This document shows positions 1 through 7,581 of a stretch of 24,472 nt of DNA, one piece after another (the stretch's first letter is position 1; each line of letters opens with the position of its first letter). This DNA comes from SLAN01 sp046545955 (lineage in GTDB: Bacteria > Spirochaetota > Spirochaetia > DSM-27196 > SKKC01). Made by a program: the position numbers and the translations under genes. Under the pieces are notes generated by a model. That model was given only the letters and a program-made list of their open reading frames with translations, searched no databases and was not told where the DNA came from. The DNA is taken from the NCBI GenBank assembly GCA_046545955.1, contig JBKGYS010000019.1, forward strand, positions 1-24,472, given 5' to 3'.

Positions 1-147
1 GAAGCCGGTAGCGATGGCCGGAGTGCCATCGGACCCGGGCGGCACCTCATCGCCGGCAGCCGGCCATGCCCAAATCGCAAGGAACAAGCAGATGTGCAGG
101 AGGGTCCCGTGTCGTTGCCCCCGACGGAATCGAAGAAATCTTTTCAT
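1..147 (-). CDS. Secreted protein, N-terminal 49 residues only (cut by window edge)
   Basis: Reading the minus strand from ATG at 147 gives 49 codons with no stop before the window edge. The protein starts MKRFLRFRRGQRHGTLLHIC and continues with a hydrophobic stretch and a plausible signal-peptidase site near AAG-DE (residues 30-33). The strongly basic n-region followed by a hydrophobic core is what a Sec signal peptide shows. The remaining mature residues (DEVPPGSDGTPAIATGF) are not enough to name a family. The gene lies 46 bp downstream of lolE on the same strand, so it is probably the next gene of that operon and acts in the periplasm or outer membrane. No good Shine-Dalgarno stands at the usual distance; a GGAG lies about 22 nt upstream. 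No in-frame ATG, GTG or TTG lies in the ten codons before this start. Confidence 0.6.
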   Translation of the reverse strand, partial: MKRFLRFRRGQRHGTLLHICLFLAIWAWPAAGDEVPPGSDGTPAIATGF

Positions 148-193
148 GGTGTAGTCATTCGTGATATTACTCCAAAACTGTTCGATGCGTCTA

Positions 194-1546
194 TTAATGC
201 CGCCTCAGTATTTCAAGCGGTCGTACGGCGGCCGCCCTCCGCGCCGGAATCACCGCCGAGAGGGTGGCAACGAGGATAGCCAGAACCGACGCGCCGAGCG
301 CGCTCGGCAGGTCAATTGTGACCGGAATACGCTCGAGATAGAACTCGGTCGAAATAACGTCCACCGCACCGACCGCCTGAATGCCAAAGGGGGCGAGAAG
401 CATGTCACGAATGCGCACAACCGTGTTGATTGCGTGTTCCAAAAACGCGATGAGCTCGTTCACCCTCACCGCAATAGCCAGCCCGACCGCCAGCCCGAGC
501 AGCGTGCCCGCTACTCCGATAAGAAAGCCGGCGCTCAGAAACGCGTTTCGAAGGCTCTCAGCGCTGCTTCCGGTGCTCTTGAGAATTGCCAGCTCCTCGC
601 GTTTCTCGATACTCATCGTAACGAGGGTCGACGCGATATTGACCGATGCAACACATACGATAAGGAACATGACGAAAAGAAGAAGGTTCTTTGTGCTGAG
701 GAAGCTCATATACTGGCTTCGTTCAAGATCGAACCAGTTCGAAAGCTGCCATTCGGCAGGGAGCGCGGCACGAACCTCCTCTTCAGTCGCCCGGCCTTCA
801 CCGGCGCCCGAAAAGAGTGGGTTTTCGATTCCATACGGGTCATCGATCTTCAGGCCGATAAAGGTGGAACTCGACTCGTCGGGTAGCATACGAACTCCCC
901 GTTGGTAGTCGACAAAGACCCAGAGTCTGTCGAGGTCCTGGTAGCCGCTCGATACAATTCCGGCGACTTCAAACGTCGAAACTCTCGGAAGGAACCGTTC
1001 GCCGGCGCTTCGCACCGTCAGTATTCGCACGGGATCACCGGGCTCCACCTCGAGCCTGCGCGCCATATCGCGACCGAGGACCGCACGCCGGTTGGAAACA
1101 TCGAACTCGCCCTCGTCGAGCGACATAATCGCGCGAAATCGCCCGTCCTCGTCCCACATCCTCGGGGAGACCGCCCTTACGGTCGCACCACCCCGCCCGG
1201 AATCGGTGTACGCAAGCCCGAGTCCGCGGCGCTCGGGCCGGGCGAATTCCACTCCGTCGGTTCGAGAAAGCCGTTCGGCGACGCGTTCGAATCCCGCGTC
1301 TTCGGCCCCGAACCGTGGCGAGGCCTGCAGGTGGTACGTTCCGGCCTCCACATATCGCTCGGCTATTCCCCGGATCATCCCGTCGGCCACCTGTAAAACG
1401 AGAACAAGCGGAACGAGACTGAGCCCGATTCCGATAACAGCCGAACGGACCCGCCGCACCGATCCCGGGCGGCCGCCGGAAATGAGATGGGCACCGAGGC
1501 TCACAGATGCGACAATACGGCGTAGCCGAAGCGACAGGCGATTCAA
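194..1546 (-). CDS. lolE: Lipoprotein-releasing ABC transporter permease, LolE/LolC type
   Basis: This 450-residue membrane protein has the LolC/LolE (MacB/FtsX-like) layout: one membrane segment near residues 35-52, a large periplasmic domain, and three membrane segments in the C-terminal third (around 290-310, 335-360 and 420-440). It ends in the typical PARRAAAVRPLEILRRH tail. Family members extract lipoproteins from the inner membrane and hand them to a periplasmic carrier, powered by LolD. The start is a TTG at 1546 whose TTGA overlaps the lolD stop; GAGGTG stands 8 nt upstream. The overlap implies translational coupling. The E/C label comes from gene order (permease, ATPase, permease, as in E. 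coli lolCDE) and not from a diagnostic residue, so the two permeases could be swapped. A general FtsX-like exporter role cannot be fully excluded. Confidence 0.82.
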   Translation of the reverse strand: MNRLSLRLRRIVASVSLGAHLISGGRPGSVRRVRSAVIGIGLSLVPLVLVLQVADGMIRGIAERYVEAGTYHLQASPRFGAEDAGFERVAERLSRTDGVEFARPERRGLGLAYTDSGRGGATVRAVSPRMWDEDGRFRAIMSLDEGEFDVSNRRAVLGRDMARRLEVEPGDPVRILTVRSAGERFLPRVSTFEVAGIVSSGYQDLDRLWVFVDYQRGVRMLPDESSSTFIGLKIDDPYGIENPLFSGAGEGRATEEEVRAALPAEWQLSNWFDLERSQYMSFLSTKNLLLFVMFLIVCVASVNIASTLVTMSIEKREELAILKSTGSSAESLRNAFLSAGFLIGVAGTLLGLAVGLAIAVRVNELIAFLEHAINTVVRIRDMLLAPFGIQAVGAVDVISTEFYLERIPVTIDLPSALGASVLAILVATLSAVIPARRAAAVRPLEILRRH

Positions 1547-2217
1547 ATTGCTTTCACCTCACCGCTCTCGAGGGCAAGCTGCCGGGTGCACCGCCTCGCG
1601 AGATCCAGGTCGTGGGTAACGAGGAGCAACGTAACACCCTCGTCGGCCACGATATCGAATAGGATATCCTCAACGACGCGGCTGTTGCGCTCATCGAGGT
1701 TGCCCGTGGGCTCGTCGGCGAGCAACACTCTCGGGCCGTTCACAAGCGAGCGGGCGATCGCCACCCGCTGCCGTTCACCGCCGGATAGCTGAATAGGATC
1801 GTGGTCACGGCGGTCGGAAAGCCCTACCCGCTCGAGCAGCGCTCTCGCCCGGTCGGTCGCAGCCGTTCGCGGTACTCCCGCCATAAAGGCGGGCATCATC
1901 ACGTTTTCTTCGGCGCTAAAGTCGCGAAGCAGGTAATGAAACTGAAAGACAAGTCCTATGGTGTGACTGCGATAATCGGTGAGCGACTCCTCGCTGCTTC
2001 CCGAAATCCTCGTTCCGAACACCGTAATGTCCCCGGCAGTCGGCTCGTCGAGCCCGGCAATCAGATTGAGCAGCGTACTTTTGCCGCTTCCGCTCTCGCC
2101 GGTGATCGCCACTGAATCTCCGCCGGAAACATCGAAGTTGACGTCGTGCAGAATATGGACAATTTCATGACCGCTCTGAAACTGTTTGCCCACTCCGGTG
2201 AGCTTGATCTCATTCAT
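1543..2217 (-). CDS. lolD: Lipoprotein-releasing ABC transporter ATP-binding protein LolD
   Basis: This is a 224-residue ABC ATPase of LolD/MacB size. Visible motifs are Walker A GESGSGKST (40-48), Q-loop Q92, signature LSGGERQRVAIARSL (from 144), Walker B VLLADEPTGNLD (164-175) and H-loop H202 (THD). The DEPTGNLD sequence is characteristic of the LolD/FtsE/MacB group. It should power the two flanking permeases in lipoprotein release from the inner membrane. The ATG at 2217 overlaps the end of the upstream permease by 8 bp and has GGAGG 9 nt upstream. Its own stop overlaps the TTG of the next permease. The arrangement permease-ATPase-permease with overlaps at both joints supports assignment to one complex. 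Confidence 0.9.
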   Translation of the reverse strand: MNEIKLTGVGKQFQSGHEIVHILHDVNFDVSGGDSVAITGESGSGKSTLLNLIAGLDEPTAGDITVFGTRISGSSEESLTDYRSHTIGLVFQFHYLLRDFSAEENVMMPAFMAGVPRTAATDRARALLERVGLSDRRDHDPIQLSGGERQRVAIARSLVNGPRVLLADEPTGNLDERNSRVVEDILFDIVADEGVTLLLVTHDLDLARRCTRQLALESGEVKAI

Positions 2218-3538
2218 TTCTCAATACCTCCGCCGGTCTAACGCCGGCAGCGCGCGTGCTCGCAAGCCAGGCCGCAGCAGCGGAAGCCGCGACCGCGAAG
2301 AAGACAATCGCCACGACCTCGCCGAATACGATCGCAACCGGGACTTCGGTCATGTAAAAGATCTGGGGGCTGAAGAGCTCCACCCCGCCTCCGCCGGCAA
2401 TCGGACCGATGAGGGTTGCCGCGAGATCGAGCACCGAATTGGCCACGAGCTCGGCCCCCGCGAATATCGCATTGACGTTCGCGGCAACCAGAAGACCGAC
2501 CGAGAGCCCCACGAACGCCCCTACGAATCCGATTACCAGCCCCTCGAACACGAACACCAGTTGAATATCTCCCGGCCGGGCGCCGAGCGCCTTTAGTATC
2601 GATATTTCCTCGGCCCGATCGTGCACGCTCCGCCGCAGGCTCTGATAGATGTTCGCTGCAACAACCACGAAAATGAGCGCAAGCAGCACCGACATAGTGA
2701 CTTTTTCAGTGCGAAGTGCACCAAAAATCGCACGGTTGTATTCCCGCCAGCTCGCCACTTGCTCACTGTCAATCCCGAGCTCCGCTGCCACACGCTGACG
2801 CTGCGACCCGTCGGCAAAACGGTCCTCAAGCTTAATACCGACGACCTGTTCTCCGGCGCCTGCACCGAAGGTTTCAGCCGCGGTCTGCTCGCTCACGAAA
2901 GCCCAGCCGGAATCGTACTGAAAAAAACCCGTGCGGAACGAGCCGGACACGGTAAGATGTGCCTCGCGAGGAACGCGCGATGAGCGGTCATCGCCCCGCG
3001 AACGCGGCGCAAGTGTGACAAACGAAACAGTGTCGCCGACCCGGACGCCGAGCTCTCGCCTGAGCTCGGCCCCGAGCATGATGGTTCCGGACTCCTCGAA
3101 GTCGAGCCGTCCGTCGACCCGATCGAGTGTCCTGGCCATCCCCGGATCACGGTCGAGGACATCCGGGGGTACCGACCTGACGACGGCTCCACGGGTCGTC
3201 TCGAAGAATCCGCGAGCGATGGTTTCAGTCTCCGAGAATGGAACAACCGCGCGGACACCATCGATCTCCCGAATCGTATCGATATCATCGCCGTCGATGT
3301 CCTCGGCGGCCTCGCCGCGTATGCGCAGGTGGTAGCTGTTCACCTCGAGCATCGCCTCGATGGTTCCAAGCTGAAACCCGTTCATTACCGAGAGCACCGC
3401 CACAAGGGCCATAACACCCACGGCGATTCCGGCGATACTCAGGCGACTTGCAGTATTCCGGTCGCTTTCGCGCCGACTTCGAATGAGCCGTATACCTACC
3501 TCGGAAATCCAGCGGATCCGGCTAAAACTCACGTTCAC
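2210..3538 (-). CDS. lolC: Lipoprotein-releasing ABC transporter permease, LolC/LolE type
   Basis: This is a 442-residue permease with the same architecture as the one at 194-1546. It has a membrane segment near residues 33-53, a periplasmic domain of about 220 residues, three C-terminal membrane helices, and the tail STRAAGVRPAEVLRNE. The motif AGIAVGVMALVAVLSVMNGF in the first membrane segment is close to the conserved LolC/E N-terminus. It should form the heterodimeric channel with the product of lolE, driven by LolD. The start is GTG at 3538 with GGAG about 9 nt upstream. It overlaps the end of the preceding repeat-protein gene by 17 bp, so the two are probably coupled. Both permeases are longer than the roughly 400-415 residues of the E. 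coli proteins, mainly in the periplasmic part. Confidence 0.83.
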   Translation of the reverse strand: MNVSFSRIRWISEVGIRLIRSRRESDRNTASRLSIAGIAVGVMALVAVLSVMNGFQLGTIEAMLEVNSYHLRIRGEAAEDIDGDDIDTIREIDGVRAVVPFSETETIARGFFETTRGAVVRSVPPDVLDRDPGMARTLDRVDGRLDFEESGTIMLGAELRRELGVRVGDTVSFVTLAPRSRGDDRSSRVPREAHLTVSGSFRTGFFQYDSGWAFVSEQTAAETFGAGAGEQVVGIKLEDRFADGSQRQRVAAELGIDSEQVASWREYNRAIFGALRTEKVTMSVLLALIFVVVAANIYQSLRRSVHDRAEEISILKALGARPGDIQLVFVFEGLVIGFVGAFVGLSVGLLVAANVNAIFAGAELVANSVLDLAATLIGPIAGGGGVELFSPQIFYMTEVPVAIVFGEVVAIVFFAVAASAAAAWLASTRAAGVRPAEVLRNE

Positions 3539-4655
3539 GGACTACTTCTCCATCGCGCAAAACCTGTTCGCGCACTCGCTGCTCACCGTCGAACTCTATG
3601 ATAAGCGCCGGTTCTCCGTCGACGTAGCGCTGCTCGGTTCGCCTCTCGCCATCGTAGTCGATTTCCCTCTCGGGAGCTCCGTCACGGGTCCACTCTTCGC
3701 GAGTCAGTTCCCCGTCGTCGTACTGGTAGCGACGTTCCTGCTCGCCTTCCTCGTCGCGCACAAGTTCCATCGTAAGCAGATCATCCTCGTAACGAAACTC
3801 CCGCTCTACGGCAAGCTCATCGTCCTCATAGCGTCGCTCGAGGGTCTCGCGACCGTCTTCATCGTAGGTAGTCACGGTACGCCTGTCACGCCCGGGTTCT
3901 ACGCGTTCCCTTCGCTCGGGCGCGGTATCCCGCGACTCATCGTCGGCGGGGTATTCCAGCCGCTCCGACAGGGAAAGCGAACCGTTGCGCCGCTCCTCGG
4001 TGCGCACGAGTCTCCCGAAGCGGTCGTAACGAACCAGCACCGAGACACCGGCTCGTTCGTGCCACTCCTCGCGAAGCTCCCCGTCGGCAAACAGGAACTC
4101 GCTCAGCCTTGTCTCTTCCGACGCTGAAAACGTGCGTTCTACCCTGCGCAGGGACCCATCGGTTTTATAGCTGTAACGCTCGACGAAAAGCTCATTGGCC
4201 TCATTGTCTTCCCGGCGTCGTTCATAGAGGCGATCATCGCGATACGCGTAGAAATCAACGCTATCGAGTTCACCTTCCTCGTATGCACGCTCGACCTCAA
4301 GCCTCCCGTTTTCGTCGAACTCCCGCCTCGCTGTAAGCTCGTCGTCGACCCTCTCCTCTTCGAAGACAACTCCTCCCGCCGGAGAAAACTCGCGCTCGGT
4401 TTCACGCACAACATTCCCGTCCCTGTACACCCGCCGCGTTCCCATAGTATCGCTTCGGTCGACAAAAAGGGTGTACTCGTACTCTTCGCGCGATTCTTCG
4501 GATATCGACTCGAGCGGCATACCCATCGCGTTCGAGCGATACCATCCCGAGCCGGTCCCTTCCTGTGCAACAGCGCCGATACCCGACGCAAACAGCATTG
4601 TGATAACAGACCATGTTATGAGTTGGAATGAATCGGGAAATCGGCTGCGCCTCAT
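3522..4655 (-). CDS. Secreted, highly charged protein with MORN/YD-like repeats
   Basis: The 377-residue product begins with a signal peptide (hydrophobic residues about 12-28, likely cleavage after AVA). The rest is built of short degenerate repeats of the form Y-D/E-x-D/N-G-R/E-x-x-x-E-R, for example YDRFGRLVRTEERRNG, YDEDGRETLERRYEDD and YRDGNVVRETEREF. These resemble the beta-strand repeats of YwqK/MORN_2 and YD (RHS-like) proteins. Glu, Arg and Asp dominate the composition. I do not recognise a specific family and name no function. Its position directly before lolC, with a 17-bp overlap, suggests a periplasmic or cell-surface protein made together with the lipoprotein exporter. It follows ftsY by 19 bp. 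Confidence in it being a gene is high, in function low. Confidence 0.75.
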   Translation of the reverse strand: MRRSRFPDSFQLITWSVITMLFASGIGAVAQEGTGSGWYRSNAMGMPLESISEESREEYEYTLFVDRSDTMGTRRVYRDGNVVRETEREFSPAGGVVFEEERVDDELTARREFDENGRLEVERAYEEGELDSVDFYAYRDDRLYERRREDNEANELFVERYSYKTDGSLRRVERTFSASEETRLSEFLFADGELREEWHERAGVSVLVRYDRFGRLVRTEERRNGSLSLSERLEYPADDESRDTAPERRERVEPGRDRRTVTTYDEDGRETLERRYEDDELAVEREFRYEDDLLTMELVRDEEGEQERRYQYDDGELTREEWTRDGAPEREIDYDGERRTEQRYVDGEPALIIEFDGEQRVREQVLRDGEVVREREF

Positions 4656-4674
4656 CGCTGCACCGCTTTACGCG

Positions 4675-5583
4675 TCATCCGGCAAGAAGGCGATCGAGAT
4701 AATCGTCGATGGTGAACGGGCGAAGATCCTCATACCTTTCGCCTGTACCGAGAAACGCCACAGGAATTCCGATCTCGGTGCACAACGATACCGCAATGCC
4801 ACCTTTGGCCGTGGAGTCATACTTTGATATCACCGCAGCGTCGATTCCGACCGCTTCGTGGAACATCTCCGCCTGCCGCAGGCCGTTCTGACCGGTGGTC
4901 CCGTCGATGAGCATAATCCGCCTGTAGTGTTCCGGGTTTATCTTGCGCCGAACGATTCGGTCGATCTTTTGAAGCTGCGACACAAGGTCCTTGCGCGTGT
5001 GCATACGGCCGGCGGTATCCGCGAGAACAACACGCTCCCCGCGCGCCTCGGCGCTTTCGAGTGCATCGTAAATGACTGCCGCCGGATCGGCATTCTGGCC
5101 CTGGTGTACCACGCGCACGCCGAGCCGCTCGCCGTGAATGGAAAGCTGGTTTACCGCGGCGGCACGAAACGTATCACCGGCGGCGAGCACGACTCCGTCG
5201 ACTCCGACCTCATCCCGAAAATAACGGGCGAGCTTTGCAATCGTTGTAGTCTTTCCCGTACCGTTGACACCGAGCACAAGGTACAGCGTAAGCGCATCCG
5301 GATCCGGATTCAGCTCGATGGTCTTGAGCCTGCCCGACAGTTGTTTCCGTAAGGAAGCGATAAGCGCTTCATTCGATTCAAAGGGCCCTTCACTTCGAAT
5401 CGCCTCGACAACAGCCGCGGTTGTGGCTGCACCGACATCCGCTTCCACGAGTAGATCCTCGAGTTGCTCGAAAAGCGATTCGTCTACGCCACCGGAAGAA
5501 AACAGTTCCCGGATTCGTGCTCCGAGCCCACGAGCCGGCCGGTTCGATTTTCGTTTCTTTTTCCAGAACATGCTGCAACGCAT
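4675..5583 (-). CDS. ftsY: Signal recognition particle receptor FtsY
   Basis: This 302-residue SRP GTPase docks ribosome-nascent-chain/SRP complexes at the inner membrane. It has a short basic N-terminus (FWKKKRKSNR) instead of a long acidic A domain, then the N domain (about 20-90) and the G domain. Motifs are G1 GVNGTGKTTT (105-114), DTFRAAAVNQL (137-147), G3 DTAGR (189-193), DGTTGQN (227-233) and the closing GTGERYEDLRPF (279-290). The G4 motif reads SKYDSTAKGG (253-262) where most FtsY proteins have TKLDGTAKGG; the guanine-binding Asp is kept. The ATG at 5583 has GGGG 5 nt upstream; a second ATG at 5571 has no Shine-Dalgarno. The gene lies 43 bp after the PEGA gene, and that gap holds a GC-rich inverted repeat covering the ribosome binding site. 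Confidence 0.95.
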   Translation of the reverse strand: MRCSMFWKKKRKSNRPARGLGARIRELFSSGGVDESLFEQLEDLLVEADVGAATTAAVVEAIRSEGPFESNEALIASLRKQLSGRLKTIELNPDPDALTLYLVLGVNGTGKTTTIAKLARYFRDEVGVDGVVLAAGDTFRAAAVNQLSIHGERLGVRVVHQGQNADPAAVIYDALESAEARGERVVLADTAGRMHTRKDLVSQLQKIDRIVRRKINPEHYRRIMLIDGTTGQNGLRQAEMFHEAVGIDAAVISKYDSTAKGGIAVSLCTEIGIPVAFLGTGERYEDLRPFTIDDYLDRLLAG

Positions 5584-5588
5584 CCATT

Positions 5589-5626
5589 CCCCGGATGCTC
5601 AAAACCCGCCGCGAGCGGTTCCGGGG
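5589..5626 (-). promoter_or_regulatory. GC-rich hairpin that would mask the ftsY ribosome binding site
   Basis: On the minus strand, CCCCGG (5626-5621) comes immediately after the TAA of the PEGA gene. It is perfectly complementary to CCGGGG (5594-5589), which contains the GGGG Shine-Dalgarno of ftsY. Between them lies a smaller hairpin, CCGC-TCGCG-GCGG (5618-5606), followed by TTTT (5604-5601). Two readings are possible: a structure that hides the ftsY start until ribosomes finish the PEGA gene, or a weak intrinsic terminator. The complementarity is seen directly; the regulatory role is inference. Confidence 0.35.
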
Positions 5627-7192
5627 TTAGTCGAAGTGATAATACTGGGAGGCACGGATATACCGCACCGCCTGGACTACGGAGTTTATCAGCAGTCCTC
5701 CGCTCACGGCGACCCCGCCCCATCGCAATCCGTCAACAATCGCCGTATCGCGGAGAAAACTATCAGCCTGCTCCGGTGTCATGGAGTCAAAGTTAGCCAG
5801 ATAGTAGTCTGCCCGGTTCTGCCACACTCCGCTCAGGATAAGCGGAACCGGAATACTCACGGCAAACCATCCGAGACTTCTGTAAAACCCTGCACGGCGG
5901 TCGCGAAGCTCCTGAGACAGATCGATATTTTCGGGCGCTAAGGTTCTACTGATTTGTGAATCGCCGCGGTCTTCGAGCACAAACCGCGAGTCGTGATAAT
6001 CCTCAAGGTGAAGTTCCGCGCCTAACGGCCCGACCGGCCGGTCGATCGTGACCGGCGTTTGGCCCCTCCATTCGCCGCCGACATAGAGGTCGGCGCCTCG
6101 CGGATCCGAATCGACGGTGACCGCTTCTGCATCCCGTTCTCGAAGTTCAAGCGAGAGCCTGCGACGGTCGGAAGCCCGCACTGTTACCGTCTCTTCGGCA
6201 TCTTCGAATCCGGCTGCGGCGGCACGGATCGTGTGCTCACCCGGCTCGAGGTAGCGCAAGTCCGCGGCGCCGAACCCGACAATCTCACCGTCGCGGGTAA
6301 TAGAGGCTGTCTCTTCGCTGGTTTCCACACGAAGCTCGCCGAACGGTCGGCCGAGAAGCGCCTCGACAAGCTGCGGGCGGAGCGCGTCGAGTTCATCGGA
6401 AACATCCTCCGGGCGCACAAGCGTCTGCACAGGCGTCTCGAGCCGGTCATCCGACGCGCGGTAGAGTGTGACCGACAACAGGACATATCCATCCTCCCAC
6501 TCAAGCGCCCCGCCTAACAGCAGATCCAGCTCCGAGTCCGCCGCTACCTGCGCGGCCGACCCGGAATCGTAGAGCGACCTCTGCTCATCGCGTCGCACCA
6601 TGTCCACACTGCGACGCGCGGACAGCCGCTCGGCGAGCACGTCCGAATTGGTCGCTCGTACCGATGCGAGTTCCCGCCTGAGCTGCGACAGGGTTTCGCT
6701 GAGCTCGGCGCGACGCTCTCGCAGTGAATCTCCCGATTCACTGAACAGCAACTCATCACGCTCGGTCACCGCATCGGCCACCTCACTCGAAAGATCCTGC
6801 GCGCGACTTTCCAACAGGCCCTCTGCCGCGCCGAGCAGCTCTTCCTCATCCCGCACGCGCTCGGGAACGTCATCGAGCATTTCGAGCAATCGCAGCGGCA
6901 CGCTGCGCGCGAGATACCGAAAGTCGTCCGGCACGCCGCTGACGGAGAACTCGGCAACCCCAATCGTGAGCGCCTCGTCGGACTCCTCGGGGAGTTCATC
7001 CTCGGCGAGCGGCCCAGGCTCCTGCTGGTCGTCCGGTTCCGAGGCGAAAACCGGAACAGCCGGGAACGGCAAGAGCAACCCCGCGATACACATCGCAAGC
7101 GCGGTAGCGCGCACGACACCCGCTGCCGTCGCCGTCGCCCGGTACCCGAGCCACGCCGCAGCCCGGCCTACCGTCTTAACCCCGCCTGCCAT
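5627..7192 (-). CDS. PEGA-domain membrane protein with coiled coil
   Basis: The 521-residue protein has a long N-terminal signal or anchor segment (about 20-50), then an acidic linker. A domain with helical, coiled-coil-like charge (about 125-205, heavy in E, R and L) follows. Two PEGA-type beta domains come next: about 285-350, containing YLEPGEHTIRAAAAGF, and about 357-405, containing DPRGADLYVGGEWRGQTP. Two membrane segments close the protein (about 430-447 and 480-505). PEGA domains are short extracytoplasmic beta sandwiches common in spirochaete surface proteins, though their ligands are mostly unknown. The segment at 75-110 resembles the start of a periplasmic FlgO/CsgG-like beta region, but this is weak. 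The ATG at 7192 overlaps the end of the response-regulator gene by 17 bp, with an AGGCGG nearby. Confidence 0.75.
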   Translation of the reverse strand: MAGGVKTVGRAAAWLGYRATATAAGVVRATALAMCIAGLLLPFPAVPVFASEPDDQQEPGPLAEDELPEESDEALTIGVAEFSVSGVPDDFRYLARSVPLRLLEMLDDVPERVRDEEELLGAAEGLLESRAQDLSSEVADAVTERDELLFSESGDSLRERRAELSETLSQLRRELASVRATNSDVLAERLSARRSVDMVRRDEQRSLYDSGSAAQVAADSELDLLLGGALEWEDGYVLLSVTLYRASDDRLETPVQTLVRPEDVSDELDALRPQLVEALLGRPFGELRVETSEETASITRDGEIVGFGAADLRYLEPGEHTIRAAAAGFEDAEETVTVRASDRRRLSLELRERDAEAVTVDSDPRGADLYVGGEWRGQTPVTIDRPVGPLGAELHLEDYHDSRFVLEDRGDSQISRTLAPENIDLSQELRDRRAGFYRSLGWFAVSIPVPLILSGVWQNRADYYLANFDSMTPEQADSFLRDTAIVDGLRWGGVAVSGGLLINSVVQAVRYIRASQYYHFD

Positions 7193-7568
7193 TGAGCCGC
7201 CTGTGTGTCTTCATTGCCGCCTTGCGCACCGCGTTCGCGATCCGCGAGGCGCGAAACGGTTTCACGACGAAGTCTCTCGCCCCGAGTTGAATCGCGCGAA
7301 TAATCATGGCTTCCTCGTCTATAGCGCTGCACATAACAACGCGGGCATCCGGGTCCATGTTCATAAGCCGTTCGAGCGCCTCTATCCCGTCCATTTCGGG
7401 CATGGTTATGTCGAGAACGACTACATCAGGCCTCGTACGGTGATACATATCGAGGGCGGCTCGACCGTTGGCCGCCTCACCGACGCACTGCATTTTCGCA
7501 GACTCGATCGCTTCGCGCAGCGCCTGCCGCATAAACGGCAGGTCGTCGACGACAAGAACGCGTACCAC
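7176..7568 (-). CDS. CheY-like single-domain response regulator
   Basis: The 130-residue protein is one receiver domain with no output domain. Key residues, numbered from the GTG at 7568, are the acid pocket D8-D9 (VVDD), the phosphorylation site D53 (VVVLDITMPEMDG), S81 (VVMCSAID) and K103 (FVVKPF). All five are present, so it should accept phosphate from a histidine kinase such as CheA, but no kinase is in the window. The GTG at 7568 is chosen because AGGAG lies 10 nt upstream, overlapping the prfB stop codon, and because the receiver fold starts right there. A longer reading from 7643 would overlap prfB by about 60 bp. It sits 13 bp after prfB and overlaps the PEGA gene by 17 bp. It could be a motility CheY or a regulator of another process. 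Confidence 0.9.
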   Translation of the reverse strand: MVRVLVVDDLPFMRQALREAIESAKMQCVGEAANGRAALDMYHRTRPDVVVLDITMPEMDGIEALERLMNMDPDARVVMCSAIDEEAMIIRAIQLGARDFVVKPFRASRIANAVRKAAMKTHRRLNGRRG

Positions 7569-7581
7569 CGCAGCCCGGCTC

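Noticed and set aside
161..886. 241-codon plus-strand open frame opposite lolE
   Set aside because: It is Arg-rich and low in hydrophobic pattern, as shadows of membrane-protein genes are; lolE on the other strand is clear.
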